Assembly (NCBI RefSeq): GCF_012272695.1
Contig: NZ_CP050902.1
Span: 2,170,001-2,234,000, forward strand
Reading direction: 5' to 3'
Source: Nocardioides sp. JQ2195
GTDB taxonomy: Bacteria > Actinomycetota > Actinomycetes > Propionibacteriales > Nocardioidaceae
DNA: 64,000 nt
Shown: positions 9,644 through 18,528 of the stretch, one piece after another
Layout of the letters: every line of letters begins with the position of its first letter
Numbering within the stretch: the stretch's first letter is position 1
Program-made: the position numbers and the translations under genes
The notes under the pieces: model-generated
The model's database searches: none
Told to the model about the DNA's origin: nothing
The model's input: the letters and a program-made list of their open reading frames with translations, nothing else

Positions 9644-10129
9644 TTTCTTCCTAGATCTCCTTTTTGTCTCCGGCATCACCCACCCGGCGACCGGCCTGAA
9701 TCGCTGCAACACACGCATCAAACGACGTGATTCGGCACGCGAATATCAAGCGGCACGGAACGAAATTGTGGTGCAGGAATCGATCTCCCAAGGAATCAGG
9801 GAACTTGACGCACTCGTTGGCTGGACCTTCTGGCTCTTCGCGAGGCCGGGCCGACGCTGCCCCCCTCGACGAACGGATGGCGTGAAAGACCCAGTCTCGT
9901 GGGGTTCGGTCAGTTGGGCATCTTCATCTCCCGAAGGATGGAGACTCGCTTTGTCGGAATACGGAAACACAGATTTAGACTCAACGATCGGAATCGAGGC
10001 TTCGGTCTTCCCAAAGGTCACGAACCGTCGGGCGGGGTTTCCCATACCACGGACAAAGCGGAAAGTCGCGTCAACTCTTGCTGACCGTATTCGCCCCCTC
10101 CACGACCACTCCCCTGGTGGCAGTAAAGA
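9644..10129. other. 486-bp gap without a convincing gene
   Basis: This separates the PucR-type regulator (stop at 10130) from the EthD-like/amidase pair and should contain that pair's promoter. The open frames here have poor codon use and no recognisable similarity. I see no clear operator palindrome. Confidence 0.45.
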
Positions 10130-11404
10130 TCAGTCGTTTTGTGACTCCAACATTGCGACAATCCGTAATGCCACTGCGATCTCATCTCGCCGTTCTAGCA
10201 CTGTGCTGCCGAGCGCACCCTCCACGGTTTTGAGCCGATACGCGACGGTCCGCTCATTGACCTTTAGGCGAACTCCGGTTGCAGCAGCATTCTGCCCGAG
10301 AGCGTAATAGGCCTTAATGGTCTCCAAGAGGGTTCGAGACCTCGCAGAGCCATCAAGCAAACTCCCCAACTCCTGACGAACGAATTCTTTGGCAGCCGGC
10401 ACGTCGCGCAGCACCAACGCCTCCAACGAAACGTCCCGGTACCAGGTCACGTTCTGAGACCCCAACTTGGCCACCCGATAGGCCAATCCAGCCTGCCTAT
10501 GGCTGGTCCTGAACCCCGAAACGTCATTGCCATATTGGCCGCACGCAATCTGCGTGGACGACGGCAACTCCACCGAGGCAAGGGAGTCATCGGACCTGGG
10601 CGAGCGTGTGGCGCGGCGCAACCATCCAAAATACGCGTTGTCGGTGCCCGAAACCACCAAACACTTCGCATCGAGCCTCGATGCAACGGCCCTGATGGCC
10701 GCCTCCGGCTTCTCCCCCCACGCAACCACTGCTAGATGTCGGCCATCCATCGGATACCCAAGAGCTTGTTCATCTGGGGGGGATCCCGCCAAGACCGCAT
10801 TGACCAACGCACGCTTCTTGCGGTCCGATCGCTGCATAAAAAAGAGCCGATGCTCAGCCTCATATTCCTCGATCAGTGCCGCAACGACATGGTCGTTCCA
10901 AGCAAAGTGGTATTGACTAATCCTGCGCAGTGCCGCGCCGCGGAGCTCATCGTCAGACACTGCCCGCTGGGCCGCATCCAGAACTGCGTCCCACATTGCT
11001 GCTTGGGCCACCCGCTGCTTGCGAACCAGCGCGTGCAGACTGACATTGGCTTGGGCGGCAAGACGAGCCTGCTTCAGCATGGCCCCTGGTACGGCGTCCT
11101 CTACGTCTAACTGGTCTGTCAGCCCTTGGAGGATGGCCTCCAGAGACGACGGAACGGTCTCCATTTCGGTGCCTGCCAACGCCGGATCATCGATAACATA
11201 GAATTCGGGGACCTCCTCGCGCAGCCGAGCTTGGATGAAAATCACCAAGTCGCCAAGCACCGCTCGGATCGCCGAGACGACTGCACCCACTCCATGTTCA
11301 ACTTCCACGACCCTCAGCATAGGCCAGTCACTCCCGTTCAACTCATCGAGCGTCCCGAAGAACTCTGGGACCTGATAGGCGACCTGTCTCGGCCGACCGT
11401 TCAC
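10130..11404 (-). CDS. PucR/CdaR-type transcriptional regulator
   Basis: The C-terminal 60 residues carry the PucR helix-turn-helix (LLETIKAYYALGQNAAATG, VNERTVAYRLKTVEGALG), preceded by a central region of GGDEF-like CdaR type and an N-terminal sensing region. From the GTG at 11404 the protein is 424 residues, beginning 4 nt after the aminotransferase stop; an ATG at 11479 would add 25 residues and overlap that gene by 71 bp. Such regulators typically activate purine, amino-acid or aromatic nitrogen catabolism in response to a pathway intermediate. It sits at the end of the hydrolase-aminotransferase group, so it most likely controls this cluster. Confidence 0.82.
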   Translation of the reverse strand: MNGRPRQVAYQVPEFFGTLDELNGSDWPMLRVVEVEHGVGAVVSAIRAVLGDLVIFIQARLREEVPEFYVIDDPALAGTEMETVPSSLEAILQGLTDQLDVEDAVPGAMLKQARLAAQANVSLHALVRKQRVAQAAMWDAVLDAAQRAVSDDELRGAALRRISQYHFAWNDHVVAALIEEYEAEHRLFFMQRSDRKKRALVNAVLAGSPPDEQALGYPMDGRHLAVVAWGEKPEAAIRAVASRLDAKCLVVSGTDNAYFGWLRRATRSPRSDDSLASVELPSSTQIACGQYGNDVSGFRTSHRQAGLAYRVAKLGSQNVTWYRDVSLEALVLRDVPAAKEFVRQELGSLLDGSARSRTLLETIKAYYALGQNAAATGVRLKVNERTVAYRLKTVEGALGSTVLERRDEIAVALRIVAMLESQND

Positions 11405-11408
11405 TGAG

Positions 11409-12659
11409 TCATGCGCCGGAATCGATCTTGTGGAAGCAGCAAGCGAGTCGCTCAATGAGTGTGTCGATGACCTCGTCATTCATCGGCGTGGATACACACA
11501 GAGTCCCGCTTGGAGCCAGTGCGATTCCTTCCTCAAATGCGATCCAGAACAAGTCCCTCATGCGCCGGGCAGGATTTTGGTCGCGCGAGTTTAGGCGCAC
11601 GACCGATCCGTAGCCGTTCGCCGTCCAGCCAGACACCTGGCCGCCCTCGGTCAGTCCGGCACGCAGCCGTTCTCCGAGTTCGTTGAGGCGTCCGACCTCG
11701 TCAGCATGAAACAGGTTCATCGCGACGAGACCAGCAGACATTGAAACTGGGTTACCAGTGAACGTACCGCCATGAAAAAGAGCGCCTGGCTTGGACGAAT
11801 CAAGGATCGTCATGACATCACGCCGTCCGAGAATCGCACCCATGGGGAGACCCCCGCCGATTGATTTGCCCGTGACCAGCAAATCCGGGTAGAGGTCGTA
11901 GACCGCATTCGCGAAACCTTGAACATGCAGACGGAACGAGATGACCTCATCAACAATTACGAGTGCTCCATGCTGTCGCGCGAGCGTTGCTGCAGTCGCA
12001 ACGAATTGAGGGTTGAGGGGCCGGCCACCAGCATTCATCGGCATCATATCGAGCACGATCGCAGCGATCTCGCCGCCATGCAGGCTGAACATTGCTCTCA
12101 GTTCGTCTGCGTCATTGGGAGCGACGAGTAGAACATCGTCCGTTACTCCCTGCGGCACACCAGCAATTGTGCCCTGCATGGGTAGTAGTGCCTCGCCCGT
12201 CCCATGATAACTCGAACTGAGTCCGAGTACTCGGTCTCGTCTTGTGAGCGCTCGCGCCATGCGGACTGCGGTCATCACTGCTTCGGTGCCGGAGTTCGTA
12301 TAACGAACTTGATCGCACCACGGCACTCTGCTTAGCAAAGACTCTGCATGTGCCACCTCTTTGGGGTTCGGCAACCCAAAACAGGCGCCTGCCTCCAATG
12401 CCCGCGTTGCGGCAGCGGTGACCTCGGGATGTGCATGCCCGTGCAGTAGCGTCGTGAAGTTGTTGTTGAGATCGATCTTCTGAACGCCTTCGCTATCCCA
12501 GACGTAATATCCACTGCCCCTAACTAGCGTGGGGGCTGGCCGACCGAGATACGCACTGGTGCGACCAAGCCCGCCTGGGTAGACACGTTCTCGGCGTTCT
12601 TGGATATTGTCCAACTCCAACGAACCCGACGGCCGATCTGGGCTGGCGACCGCTCTCAC
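11409..12659 (-). CDS. Class III PLP aminotransferase, glutamate-1-semialdehyde aminomutase-like
   Basis: 416 residues from GTG 12659, chosen because GGGAGG lies 8 nt upstream and the GTG overlaps the stop of the hydrolase gene (GTGA). PLP-binding features are the NSGTEAVMTAVRMAR phosphate loop, IVDEVISFRLHVQG (Asp stacking on the ring) and the Schiff-base lysine in LLVTGKSIGGGLPMGA. The sequence resembles GSA-aminomutase-like omega-aminotransferases more than ordinary acetylornithine enzymes. Being coupled to a hydrolase that would release 4-(methylamino)butyrate, it may process the side chain after demethylation (a GABA-type amine) or an alpha-amino intermediate. This use is inference; the chromosomal hemL function is unlikely in this context. 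Confidence 0.82.
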   Translation of the reverse strand: MRAVASPDRPSGSLELDNIQERRERVYPGGLGRTSAYLGRPAPTLVRGSGYYVWDSEGVQKIDLNNNFTTLLHGHAHPEVTAAATRALEAGACFGLPNPKEVAHAESLLSRVPWCDQVRYTNSGTEAVMTAVRMARALTRRDRVLGLSSSYHGTGEALLPMQGTIAGVPQGVTDDVLLVAPNDADELRAMFSLHGGEIAAIVLDMMPMNAGGRPLNPQFVATAATLARQHGALVIVDEVISFRLHVQGFANAVYDLYPDLLVTGKSIGGGLPMGAILGRRDVMTILDSSKPGALFHGGTFTGNPVSMSAGLVAMNLFHADEVGRLNELGERLRAGLTEGGQVSGWTANGYGSVVRLNSRDQNPARRMRDLFWIAFEEGIALAPSGTLCVSTPMNDEVIDTLIERLACCFHKIDSGA

Positions 12660-13732
12660 TGGTCGCTGCCTCCCGTGCGCAATTGATCTGCGACCCAATC
12701 GACCATCTCCAGCCGGGGCCGGGGGCCGAGGTTATGGCAGCAGTGGTCACCCGCGGGCTCGACGACAACCGTGAGATCGGCATTGATGGCGTGCTTCTTC
12801 AAGGTTTCAACTTGAGACACAGGGACAAAATCCAGTGCACCTTGTTGGAAGTACGTGGGTACACGCAGTTCAGCCAGCACGGGACGAACATCCAAGCATT
12901 CCTCGACGAAAATTCGGGCCTCGTCCATATTCGCGGACTTGCTCACATAACGCCACGATTCCTTGGCCAGTGGTGCTCGGCCTTCCCAATTTTCGAAGTT
13001 CACATACCCCCCCCACGAAACGCAAGCTACGAATCGGCTGTCCAAGCTGGCACTACGCAACGCGTAGTGCCCGCCAGCGCTACGGCCAACCACCGCCAAA
13101 CGGTTCGCATCCAGTCGGGAGTCCTCAATGAGGAAATCGACCACGCGGGATGTATAGCGCTCAAAGTCACCGCAGGCGGCGGTACCTGCAAGCATTTCGC
13201 CTTGCCCTGGTCCATCGAAAGTCGCAATGGCAACACCACGGGCGAGCAACAACTCCTCGAACCGATAGCTCTCCTCCTTAGTCGATTCCAACCCACCGAT
13301 CAGGACCGCGCAGGGCCACGGCCCTTTACCATCCGGCACACGGAGGTACCCAGGAACAGAGACGTCGTCGATTGGCAAGTCGAATCGGACGGCAGGCGGA
13401 TCAAGGTATGGGGCCGCCTTGAGATATAGATCGACCTTACGCTGTTGACCTGCGGCGCGATCCTCCCCAAACCATAGGTATTGGGCGTACTGCGCACAAA
13501 GGGAGGCCGTCACGAACAGCTCACCAGCAGTATGACGGTGGCCAGCGTCAACTGCACGCTGCGCTTCTTTCTCGTAGTCCGCGGCCGTCTTCATCCAGTG
13601 ATCGAACCAAGATACGTCTTCGCCTCGCTCAAGAGCGGCGGTGAGATCCGCGTAAGGTATGCCATCCATAAGCAAGCGACCCCAGTTGAGCCTTTCCTGT
13701 TCAGGGGCTACCTCAGCATTGATTAGAGTCAT
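12656..13732 (-). CDS. dhponh: 2,6-dihydroxypseudooxynicotine hydrolase (C-C bond hydrolase, alpha/beta fold)
   Basis: 358 residues from ATG 13732 with AAGGACGG upstream. The protein closely follows my recall of the pAO1 enzyme: helical N-terminal cap (LNWGRLLMDGIPYADL, SWFDHWMK, LCAQYAQYLWF), then the alpha/beta core with GGLESTKEES, FDGPGQGEM, nucleophile Ser218 in GRSAGGH, Asp301 in QGALDFVP and His330 in PAGDHCCHNLG, which form the triad. The enzyme cleaves the side chain of 2,6-dihydroxypseudooxynicotine, giving 2,6-dihydroxypyridine and 4-(methylamino)butyrate in the cytoplasm. It is translationally coupled to the downstream aminotransferase. The dihydroxypyridine monooxygenase for its product lies at 18529-19728 in the same cluster. 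Confidence 0.87.
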   Translation of the reverse strand: MTLINAEVAPEQERLNWGRLLMDGIPYADLTAALERGEDVSWFDHWMKTAADYEKEAQRAVDAGHRHTAGELFVTASLCAQYAQYLWFGEDRAAGQQRKVDLYLKAAPYLDPPAVRFDLPIDDVSVPGYLRVPDGKGPWPCAVLIGGLESTKEESYRFEELLLARGVAIATFDGPGQGEMLAGTAACGDFERYTSRVVDFLIEDSRLDANRLAVVGRSAGGHYALRSASLDSRFVACVSWGGYVNFENWEGRAPLAKESWRYVSKSANMDEARIFVEECLDVRPVLAELRVPTYFQQGALDFVPVSQVETLKKHAINADLTVVVEPAGDHCCHNLGPRPRLEMVDWVADQLRTGGSDQ

Positions 13733-13956
13733 GTTTTTCCGTCCTTCTGTCTTCCTAGAGCCAGGTCACCACATGACCCGGATCGATCTACGGTCTTATG
13801 ATTTGCTGCCGAGTTGATGTTGGGCACGGTGTCGATTTCCCGCCCAGCCACGCTGAACCATCGCCGAGCTGCAGGCTTTGGGGTTGGCACCACACGTGCA
13901 AGCAGCGCGTGGACGACGGTTTGTCACCGTCGGCGCGCCCCACGGGTTCAGGGGCG

Positions 13957-14496
13957 TCATGGACTCCCGTCCCTTGAACTCTCGCTCTCCTGCGGCACCC
14001 GACCTAAACCCTCCTCGGGTGGTGTTTCCGCGAGTTCTGCCGCCTCGTTGAGCGCGAGTTCCACCGCTTCAACGATCTGCTGGTACCCGGTACAGCGACA
14101 GAGATTTCCCGAGATGACTTCACGGATCTCCTCACGAGTCAGCCGCTTGGCCTCGTTATAGATGGGCAGCAACGTCATCAAGAAGCCCGGAGTGCAGAAC
14201 CCACACTGCAGACCATGACATGCCTTGAAGGCCTCCTGGAGACCATTCAGCTCTGTCCCATCGGCTAGGCCCTCGACCGTTGTGACGCGTTGTCCGTCTA
14301 CCTGGACGGCGAGAGTGGTGCAAGACCGCACCGGATCGCCGTCTAGGAGGACCGTACAACTCCCGCAAACGCCATGCTCACACCCGATGTTGGTGCCGGT
14401 GAGCCCTAGGTCCTGTCGAATGAAGTCGGATAGGAGCCGACGAGGCTCCACGTCACGTTCGTATGCCGTGCCGTTCGCGATGATGCGAGTCTTCAT
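13957..14496 (-). CDS. kdhS: Molybdenum hydroxylase 2Fe-2S subunit; probable KdhS
   Basis: 179 residues with the two iron-sulfur sites of this family: a plant-ferredoxin-type cluster (GCEHGVCGSC plus a later Cys in VRSCTT) and a C-terminal helical cluster (GLQCGFCTPG and NLCRCTGYQ). It passes electrons from the Mo centre to FAD. Its ATG overlaps the stop of the FAD subunit gene by 4 nt (ATGA at 14493-14496). The tail after VELALNEAAELAE is a little longer than average and ends in a low-complexity segment. It would form the complex with the large subunit at 4854-7262, the only one in this window. Confidence 0.9.
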   Translation of the reverse strand: MKTRIIANGTAYERDVEPRRLLSDFIRQDLGLTGTNIGCEHGVCGSCTVLLDGDPVRSCTTLAVQVDGQRVTTVEGLADGTELNGLQEAFKACHGLQCGFCTPGFLMTLLPIYNEAKRLTREEIREVISGNLCRCTGYQQIVEAVELALNEAAELAETPPEEGLGRVPQESESSRDGSP

Positions 14497-15362
14497 GCAA
14501 CCTCTTCCAAATTGAAGGCCGACGCCAGCGCGCGGCGTAACATCTCCCCGATGACATCTCGGCGGTATTCCGACGCACCGTGAACGTTTTCGCCAGGGTT
14601 CACCCGGGCCATTGCAGACCGAACGGCATCATTGATCCTCCCGGCGTCGACGACGTTGCCAACCAATACGTCCTCCAACCTCGGTGCGAGGCAAGGAGCA
14701 GGCCCTGCGGCGAGCAGGCCGGCGCGAACAACTCGACACGTGTCGTCCGGATCCCGCTCGACGTACACAGCGGCGCCACCGATGGCGTAGTCCCCCCTCC
14801 GACGAGCAAACTCCTCGAAGCCCCATGAAGAACCTGAGCGAGCGATTGGAACCTCGACAGCTGTAAGCAGTTCGGTGGGAGTAAGCGCGGTCGTAAAGTA
14901 CGCATGGAAGAAGTCAGCGGCTCGAACCCTGCGCTCCCCCGCACGTGAACGCACGATCATGGTGGCGTCGAGCGCCAACAAGGCTGCTGGGAACTCGGCC
15001 GCCGAATCGCTGTGCGCAACGGACCCTCCGAATGTGCCGCGGTTTCGAATCTGCGCGTGTGCCACCCAGGAGGCAGCACGAGCCAGTAGCGGCGTTCGAT
15101 CAAGGATGAGAGGATGCTTTTCAACCTGTACGTGACGGCTGAGGGCACCGACCCGGAGTACGTCGCCGTCGGTGCTAATGCCCCCTAGCTCGTCCAGAGC
15201 AGTGATATCGACGAGTAGGGAAGGCGAGGCAAATCGCAGACTTAGCAGGGGTACCAAACTCTGACCACCGGCGATGACCTTCACGTCGTCGTCACTGTCC
15301 AGCGCATCCCAGACTTCATCCAGACTTGTCGCGCGGAGATAGTCGAACGGCGGCGGTTTCAT
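14493..15362 (-). CDS. kdhM: Molybdenum hydroxylase FAD-binding subunit; probable KdhM
   Basis: I start at ATG 15362 (MKPPPFDYLRATSLDEV), the usual family start, giving 289 residues; a TTG 51 nt upstream is unlikely. FAD-binding motifs are AGGQSLVPLLSLR near residue 32 and TFGGSVAHSDSAAEFPAAL near residue 110, followed by the CO_deh_flav_C part (GFEEFARRRGDYAIGGAAV). It accepts electrons from the 2Fe-2S subunit and hands them to an external acceptor. It is the first gene of a group reading FAD subunit, 2Fe-2S subunit, dihydroxypseudooxynicotine hydrolase, aminotransferase, PucR, probably one transcription unit with a 224-bp gap before the hydrolase. Confidence 0.9.
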   Translation of the reverse strand: MKPPPFDYLRATSLDEVWDALDSDDDVKVIAGGQSLVPLLSLRFASPSLLVDITALDELGGISTDGDVLRVGALSRHVQVEKHPLILDRTPLLARAASWVAHAQIRNRGTFGGSVAHSDSAAEFPAALLALDATMIVRSRAGERRVRAADFFHAYFTTALTPTELLTAVEVPIARSGSSWGFEEFARRRGDYAIGGAAVYVERDPDDTCRVVRAGLLAAGPAPCLAPRLEDVLVGNVVDAGRINDAVRSAMARVNPGENVHGASEYRRDVIGEMLRRALASAFNLEEVA

Positions 15363-16294
15363 GCTCAGAGTCTCGTCAATGCGGCGCGGATGTGCCTCTG
15401 CCCAACCCGTCAAAAAGTCAATACTATTCGACAGAACGCGAAATTCAGGCTCCGTAACGCCAGCCGCGCTCGAGTCTCATGGAGCGGACTAGACTCCGTG
15501 ACGGGGGCCTCGAGTCGACCCACCGATTTGCAGACGCTCTTTCGCTCGCTTCACCGGGTGCGCATGCATGCAACTTTGAAGGTCTAGTTCAGCGCGTCGA
15601 CCGGGGGTTCTCGCAACTGCCTGCCCTTCGGGCCCAGAGACGCGAACTCGCAAACTTGGCGGCGCGGCTCAATGGGCCCGGCTGTCGACTGACACCCTAC
15701 TACGGCCATGCCGACGTCACCCCCAATTGCCGCGTGCCCACGGGCCCGTATCGTGAGTACCAGCGAGGTGCACTCGCACGACAATAGGCAAACACGCACC
15801 CATAACCATTCGAGGAGTGGGGCGACAGCACCACGTGTGTGGAGCCCGCGCGTATGCCGACGTAGAGCAGATGGTCATCAGAGTCTGTCCCCATCGCGGA
15901 AATGGACTAACGCCTAACGAGATTATCCGACGCTTCGATTTCCATGCAGTACCGAGGGTGGTCCGCACGGGCCGGCCGGGCAGAGTTCAACACGCATCCA
16001 TGAATCCACGTTGAGTGATGGCTTCGCTCCGCGAGATTCCGTGCAGACTGAGAGTCCTCCCGAGCCAATCCAAGGTCAGCAGACGATCACAGCGCCGTCA
16101 CGGTTGAACCGGGCGTGATCTTCCCGGGTCCCTAGGCACTGGGCGCAATCGCGGAACTTCGTAAGTCGGCGCTAGGTCTTGGGGGACACTCCGTGGCCAA
16201 TGTGATCGCGTCATGGCGCTTGGGCGTGACATTCGGGCGGCCATCCAGTTCACCGGTCGAGCCTAGATTCTCAAACTAGAACCGAAGCTGCTGA
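15363..16294. other. About 930 bp without a convincing gene
   Basis: This is upstream of the FAD-subunit gene and should contain its promoter. Short frames exist on both strands (for example 15817-16014 plus, 15700-15894 minus), but none has family similarity, a ribosome site and actinobacterial third-position GC together. It may contain decayed coding sequence. No repeats or RNA genes are recognised. Confidence 0.45.
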
Positions 16295-16585
16295 TCATCG
16301 ACCTACTTCATCGTTCAGAGCGAGAAATCGCCTCATTACGGCGTCGATCGCGACCCTCTTCGCCCAATGCTGGTGCTCGACACCGGTCTTCATCAGTGCT
16401 GCCAGTACACCCATCGTCTTCCTTCGGTCGAGACCCTCTATCGACCTGGCGACGTACCCCTCCTTGGGAAAGGAGTAGGCGCTCAAGACATTTCTGCAAC
16501 TCCGAGCCACACCGATTCGCATGTCGCTGCCACCACGACTCATCAGCAAGACCGTCACCCACTCCACCCGGCAATATGGTTTCAC
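16295..16585 (-). CDS. Possible small protein coupled to the omega-amidase gene
   Basis: A 96-residue frame starts at a GTG that overlaps the amidase stop by 4 nt (GTGA), a coupling seen repeatedly in this cluster. The sequence is basic, with a C-terminal helix-like part (GLDRRKTMGVLAALMKTG, KRVAIDAVMRRFLALN). I recognise no domain. The overlap favours a real gene; poor codon bias and lack of family argue against. It could be the eroded end of a larger gene. Confidence 0.35.
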   Translation of the reverse strand: MKPYCRVEWVTVLLMSRGGSDMRIGVARSCRNVLSAYSFPKEGYVARSIEGLDRRKTMGVLAALMKTGVEHQHWAKRVAIDAVMRRFLALNDEVGR

Positions 16586-17412
16586 AGCCGCCCCAACCTG
16601 CGATCCTGCAAGACAGGGAAGGACCGCCGTGTTTCATCAAGGAGTTCGAAGTCAAGGTCCACGCTCAACACTCCCTCGTTGGCGTCCAACCGCCCTACTA
16701 CTTCGCCAGTTGGCGCAACGACCTGGCTGTGTCCCCCCATAGTCACGCCACGGTGGGTGCCGGCGGTGTTGCATTGCAGAACCCAAGCCTGGTTTTCAAC
16801 TGCACGGGCACGGCCGAGCACCTGCCAATGCTCAATACGTTCCAGAGGCCAAGCTGCTGGCACGGTCAGCATGACGGCCCCCGCGTCCACCAAACCACGA
16901 AACATCTCCGGAAAGCGAAGGTCGTAGCACGTTGCGAGACCAAGCGCTGTAGACCCCGTCCGGAAGTCCAGATCCGTGACCACCAATCGGTCGCCTGCCT
17001 CGAGCAGCCGAGGCTCACCATTGCCAAATCCAAACCGATGGATCTTTCGGTAGGTGGCATGCAGCCCAGTATCAGGTGAGAACACAACTGAGGTATTCCA
17101 GAGTCCTCGATCCTCGAACCCCGAATCCGCACCATCTTCGACACGCTCGATGATCGATCCACCGTGCAACCAAAACCCGCGACGGGCTGACACTTCCGCG
17201 AGGCGACTAACTATGTCTCCGCTAAGAAGTTCGCTCTCTTCCGCCCATGTGTCAAATGTAAAGCCGCCGTGAGCCCACAACTCAGGTAGTACAACTAGGT
17301 CGGCATACGGCAGTTCCTCGAGCTGCATTGCGATCCGCTGAACACGGTCCGACAACGACTCACCGTCTCCGTATCCGACCTGAACTAGGGAGATGCGCAA
17401 CTTCGAGTCCAT
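16582..17412 (-). CDS. Nitrilase-superfamily amidohydrolase, omega-amidase candidate
   Basis: From ATG 17412 (AGAG 6 nt upstream) the protein is 276 residues and begins directly with the family strand KLRISLVQVGYGD. The catalytic triad is visible: Glu44 (VVLPELW), Lys123 (YRKIHRFGFG) and Cys162 (GLATCYDLRFPEMF). It hydrolyses a C-N bond of a carboxamide. In pAO1-type nicotine clusters a homologous enzyme acts as omega-amidase on alpha-ketoglutaramate, the proposed ring-opening product of trihydroxypyridine, giving 2-oxoglutarate and ammonia. The neighbouring dihydroxypyridine monooxygenase makes that role likely, but sequence alone does not prove it. Confidence 0.8.
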   Translation of the reverse strand: MDSKLRISLVQVGYGDGESLSDRVQRIAMQLEELPYADLVVLPELWAHGGFTFDTWAEESELLSGDIVSRLAEVSARRGFWLHGGSIIERVEDGADSGFEDRGLWNTSVVFSPDTGLHATYRKIHRFGFGNGEPRLLEAGDRLVVTDLDFRTGSTALGLATCYDLRFPEMFRGLVDAGAVMLTVPAAWPLERIEHWQVLGRARAVENQAWVLQCNTAGTHRGVTMGGHSQVVAPTGEVVGRLDANEGVLSVDLDFELLDETRRSFPVLQDRRLGRL

Positions 17413-17747
17413 AATTTCTCTGCTTTCTGCGAGCGACATCGGCGCTTCTGGTTGGTGCGACGCAATCCGCCTTGTTAGATGAAATCGACGGCTCCAAGCC
17501 GTCATCCGGCGGCCCAGCGTTCCTCCACTGAACCGCCCGGATGAAGGGCATCGGCTTGTACCTCCAGGTCGTCAGACCTCACTAGACTTGCCAAGGATGA
17601 CGGGCCATGTCATGTCCCGCAGGAGCCGACTGCGACCGGCGCCTTCAATCACAAGAGTTAGCACTGGTACGGAGGAGAGCCCAATGCAGTGATTCAATAA
17701 CCGCAAACACGCTGCCCCAGAAATGTGCACCGCGAGCGCAAGTACTA
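17413..17747. other. 335-bp gap without a convincing gene
   Basis: This lies between coxG and the omega-amidase gene, both minus strand. In-frame extension of the amidase to 17505 is open but lacks family similarity. Nothing else is recognised. Confidence 0.4.
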
Positions 17748-18446
17748 CTAGCGGGCCACCGAGCGAGCTCGCGCTGACGCATATCCCGCAGCAAAGACGC
17801 TGATCAGTGCGGCAGAAATGGCTACCAGTGTGCCCCCAGCGGGAAGTGCTTTCGCCCATGTCGTTCCCCCAGCCAACGCCAAGAGATCGATCGCCTCATC
17901 ACTTGCGGGGCGCACCATCGCAGGACCCGTGACCGGCGCCTTCGCCGGGGATTCCGCTGCGGGCTCTGACGAAGCCGGTGGGTGGTCGGCTATGGGAGTA
18001 CTCTCGGCCGCAACCATCTCCTGGAGTCTCCGCGCGAACATCGCCATCAGGGCACCACTTACGTCTGCCAGAATGCCTCGACCGAACTGTGCGACCTTGC
18101 CGGTGAGGGCTAGCTCAGTCTCAACCGTGACCTTCGTGCCCGTCCCACTCGGCGTCATTGTGGCGGTCACCGTGGCGGTGGCGTCGCCCTGCCCACGAGT
18201 ATCCTTACCGCGGGCGAGGAGGACCGCCGTCCGGTTCTTAACGTCCAGGCTTGTGAAGTGTGCCTTCCCCTTGTACTGGGCCGTGATCGGACCAACCTTG
18301 ATCTTCGCCTGACCGTGGAACTCGTCGCCTTCCTTCGAAGTGATCGACGCACCAGGAAGACACGGCGCTACCTTTTCGAGATCGGTCAGCAACGTCCAAG
18401 TTTCCTCGGGGGGGAGGCCCACCTCAAACTCGTTGATTAGCTCCAT
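17748..18446 (-). CDS. coxG: CoxG-type SRPBCC protein with C-terminal membrane anchor
   Basis: 232 residues from ATG 18446, preceded by GAGGAG. The first 145 residues are a CoxG/SRPBCC domain (MELINEFEVGLPPEETWTLL, LEKVAPCLPGASI, QYKGKAHFTSLD). A Pro/Ala-rich linker and a hydrophobic helix (TLVAISAALISVFAAGYA) follow at the C-terminus. CoxG proteins recruit or mature molybdenum hydroxylases at the membrane, and this anchor fits that role. Here it probably serves the ketone-dehydrogenase-like enzyme. It is followed after 82 bp, on its upstream side, by the monooxygenase gene. Confidence 0.87.
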   Translation of the reverse strand: MELINEFEVGLPPEETWTLLTDLEKVAPCLPGASITSKEGDEFHGQAKIKVGPITAQYKGKAHFTSLDVKNRTAVLLARGKDTRGQGDATATVTATMTPSGTGTKVTVETELALTGKVAQFGRGILADVSGALMAMFARRLQEMVAAESTPIADHPPASSEPAAESPAKAPVTGPAMVRPASDEAIDLLALAGGTTWAKALPAGGTLVAISAALISVFAAGYASARARSVAR

Positions 18447-18528
18447 TAGTTCACTCCTCTTCTACGCCGGACGAACCTGGCGCTCCTCGTCTATGATGAC
18501 CGGTCAATGGTTGACCGGTTTTTGTGTC

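Noticed and set aside
11405..11479. Longer start for the PucR-type regulator
   Set aside because: It would overlap the aminotransferase by 71 bp without a ribosome site; a GTG 4 nt after that stop is simpler, though not proven.
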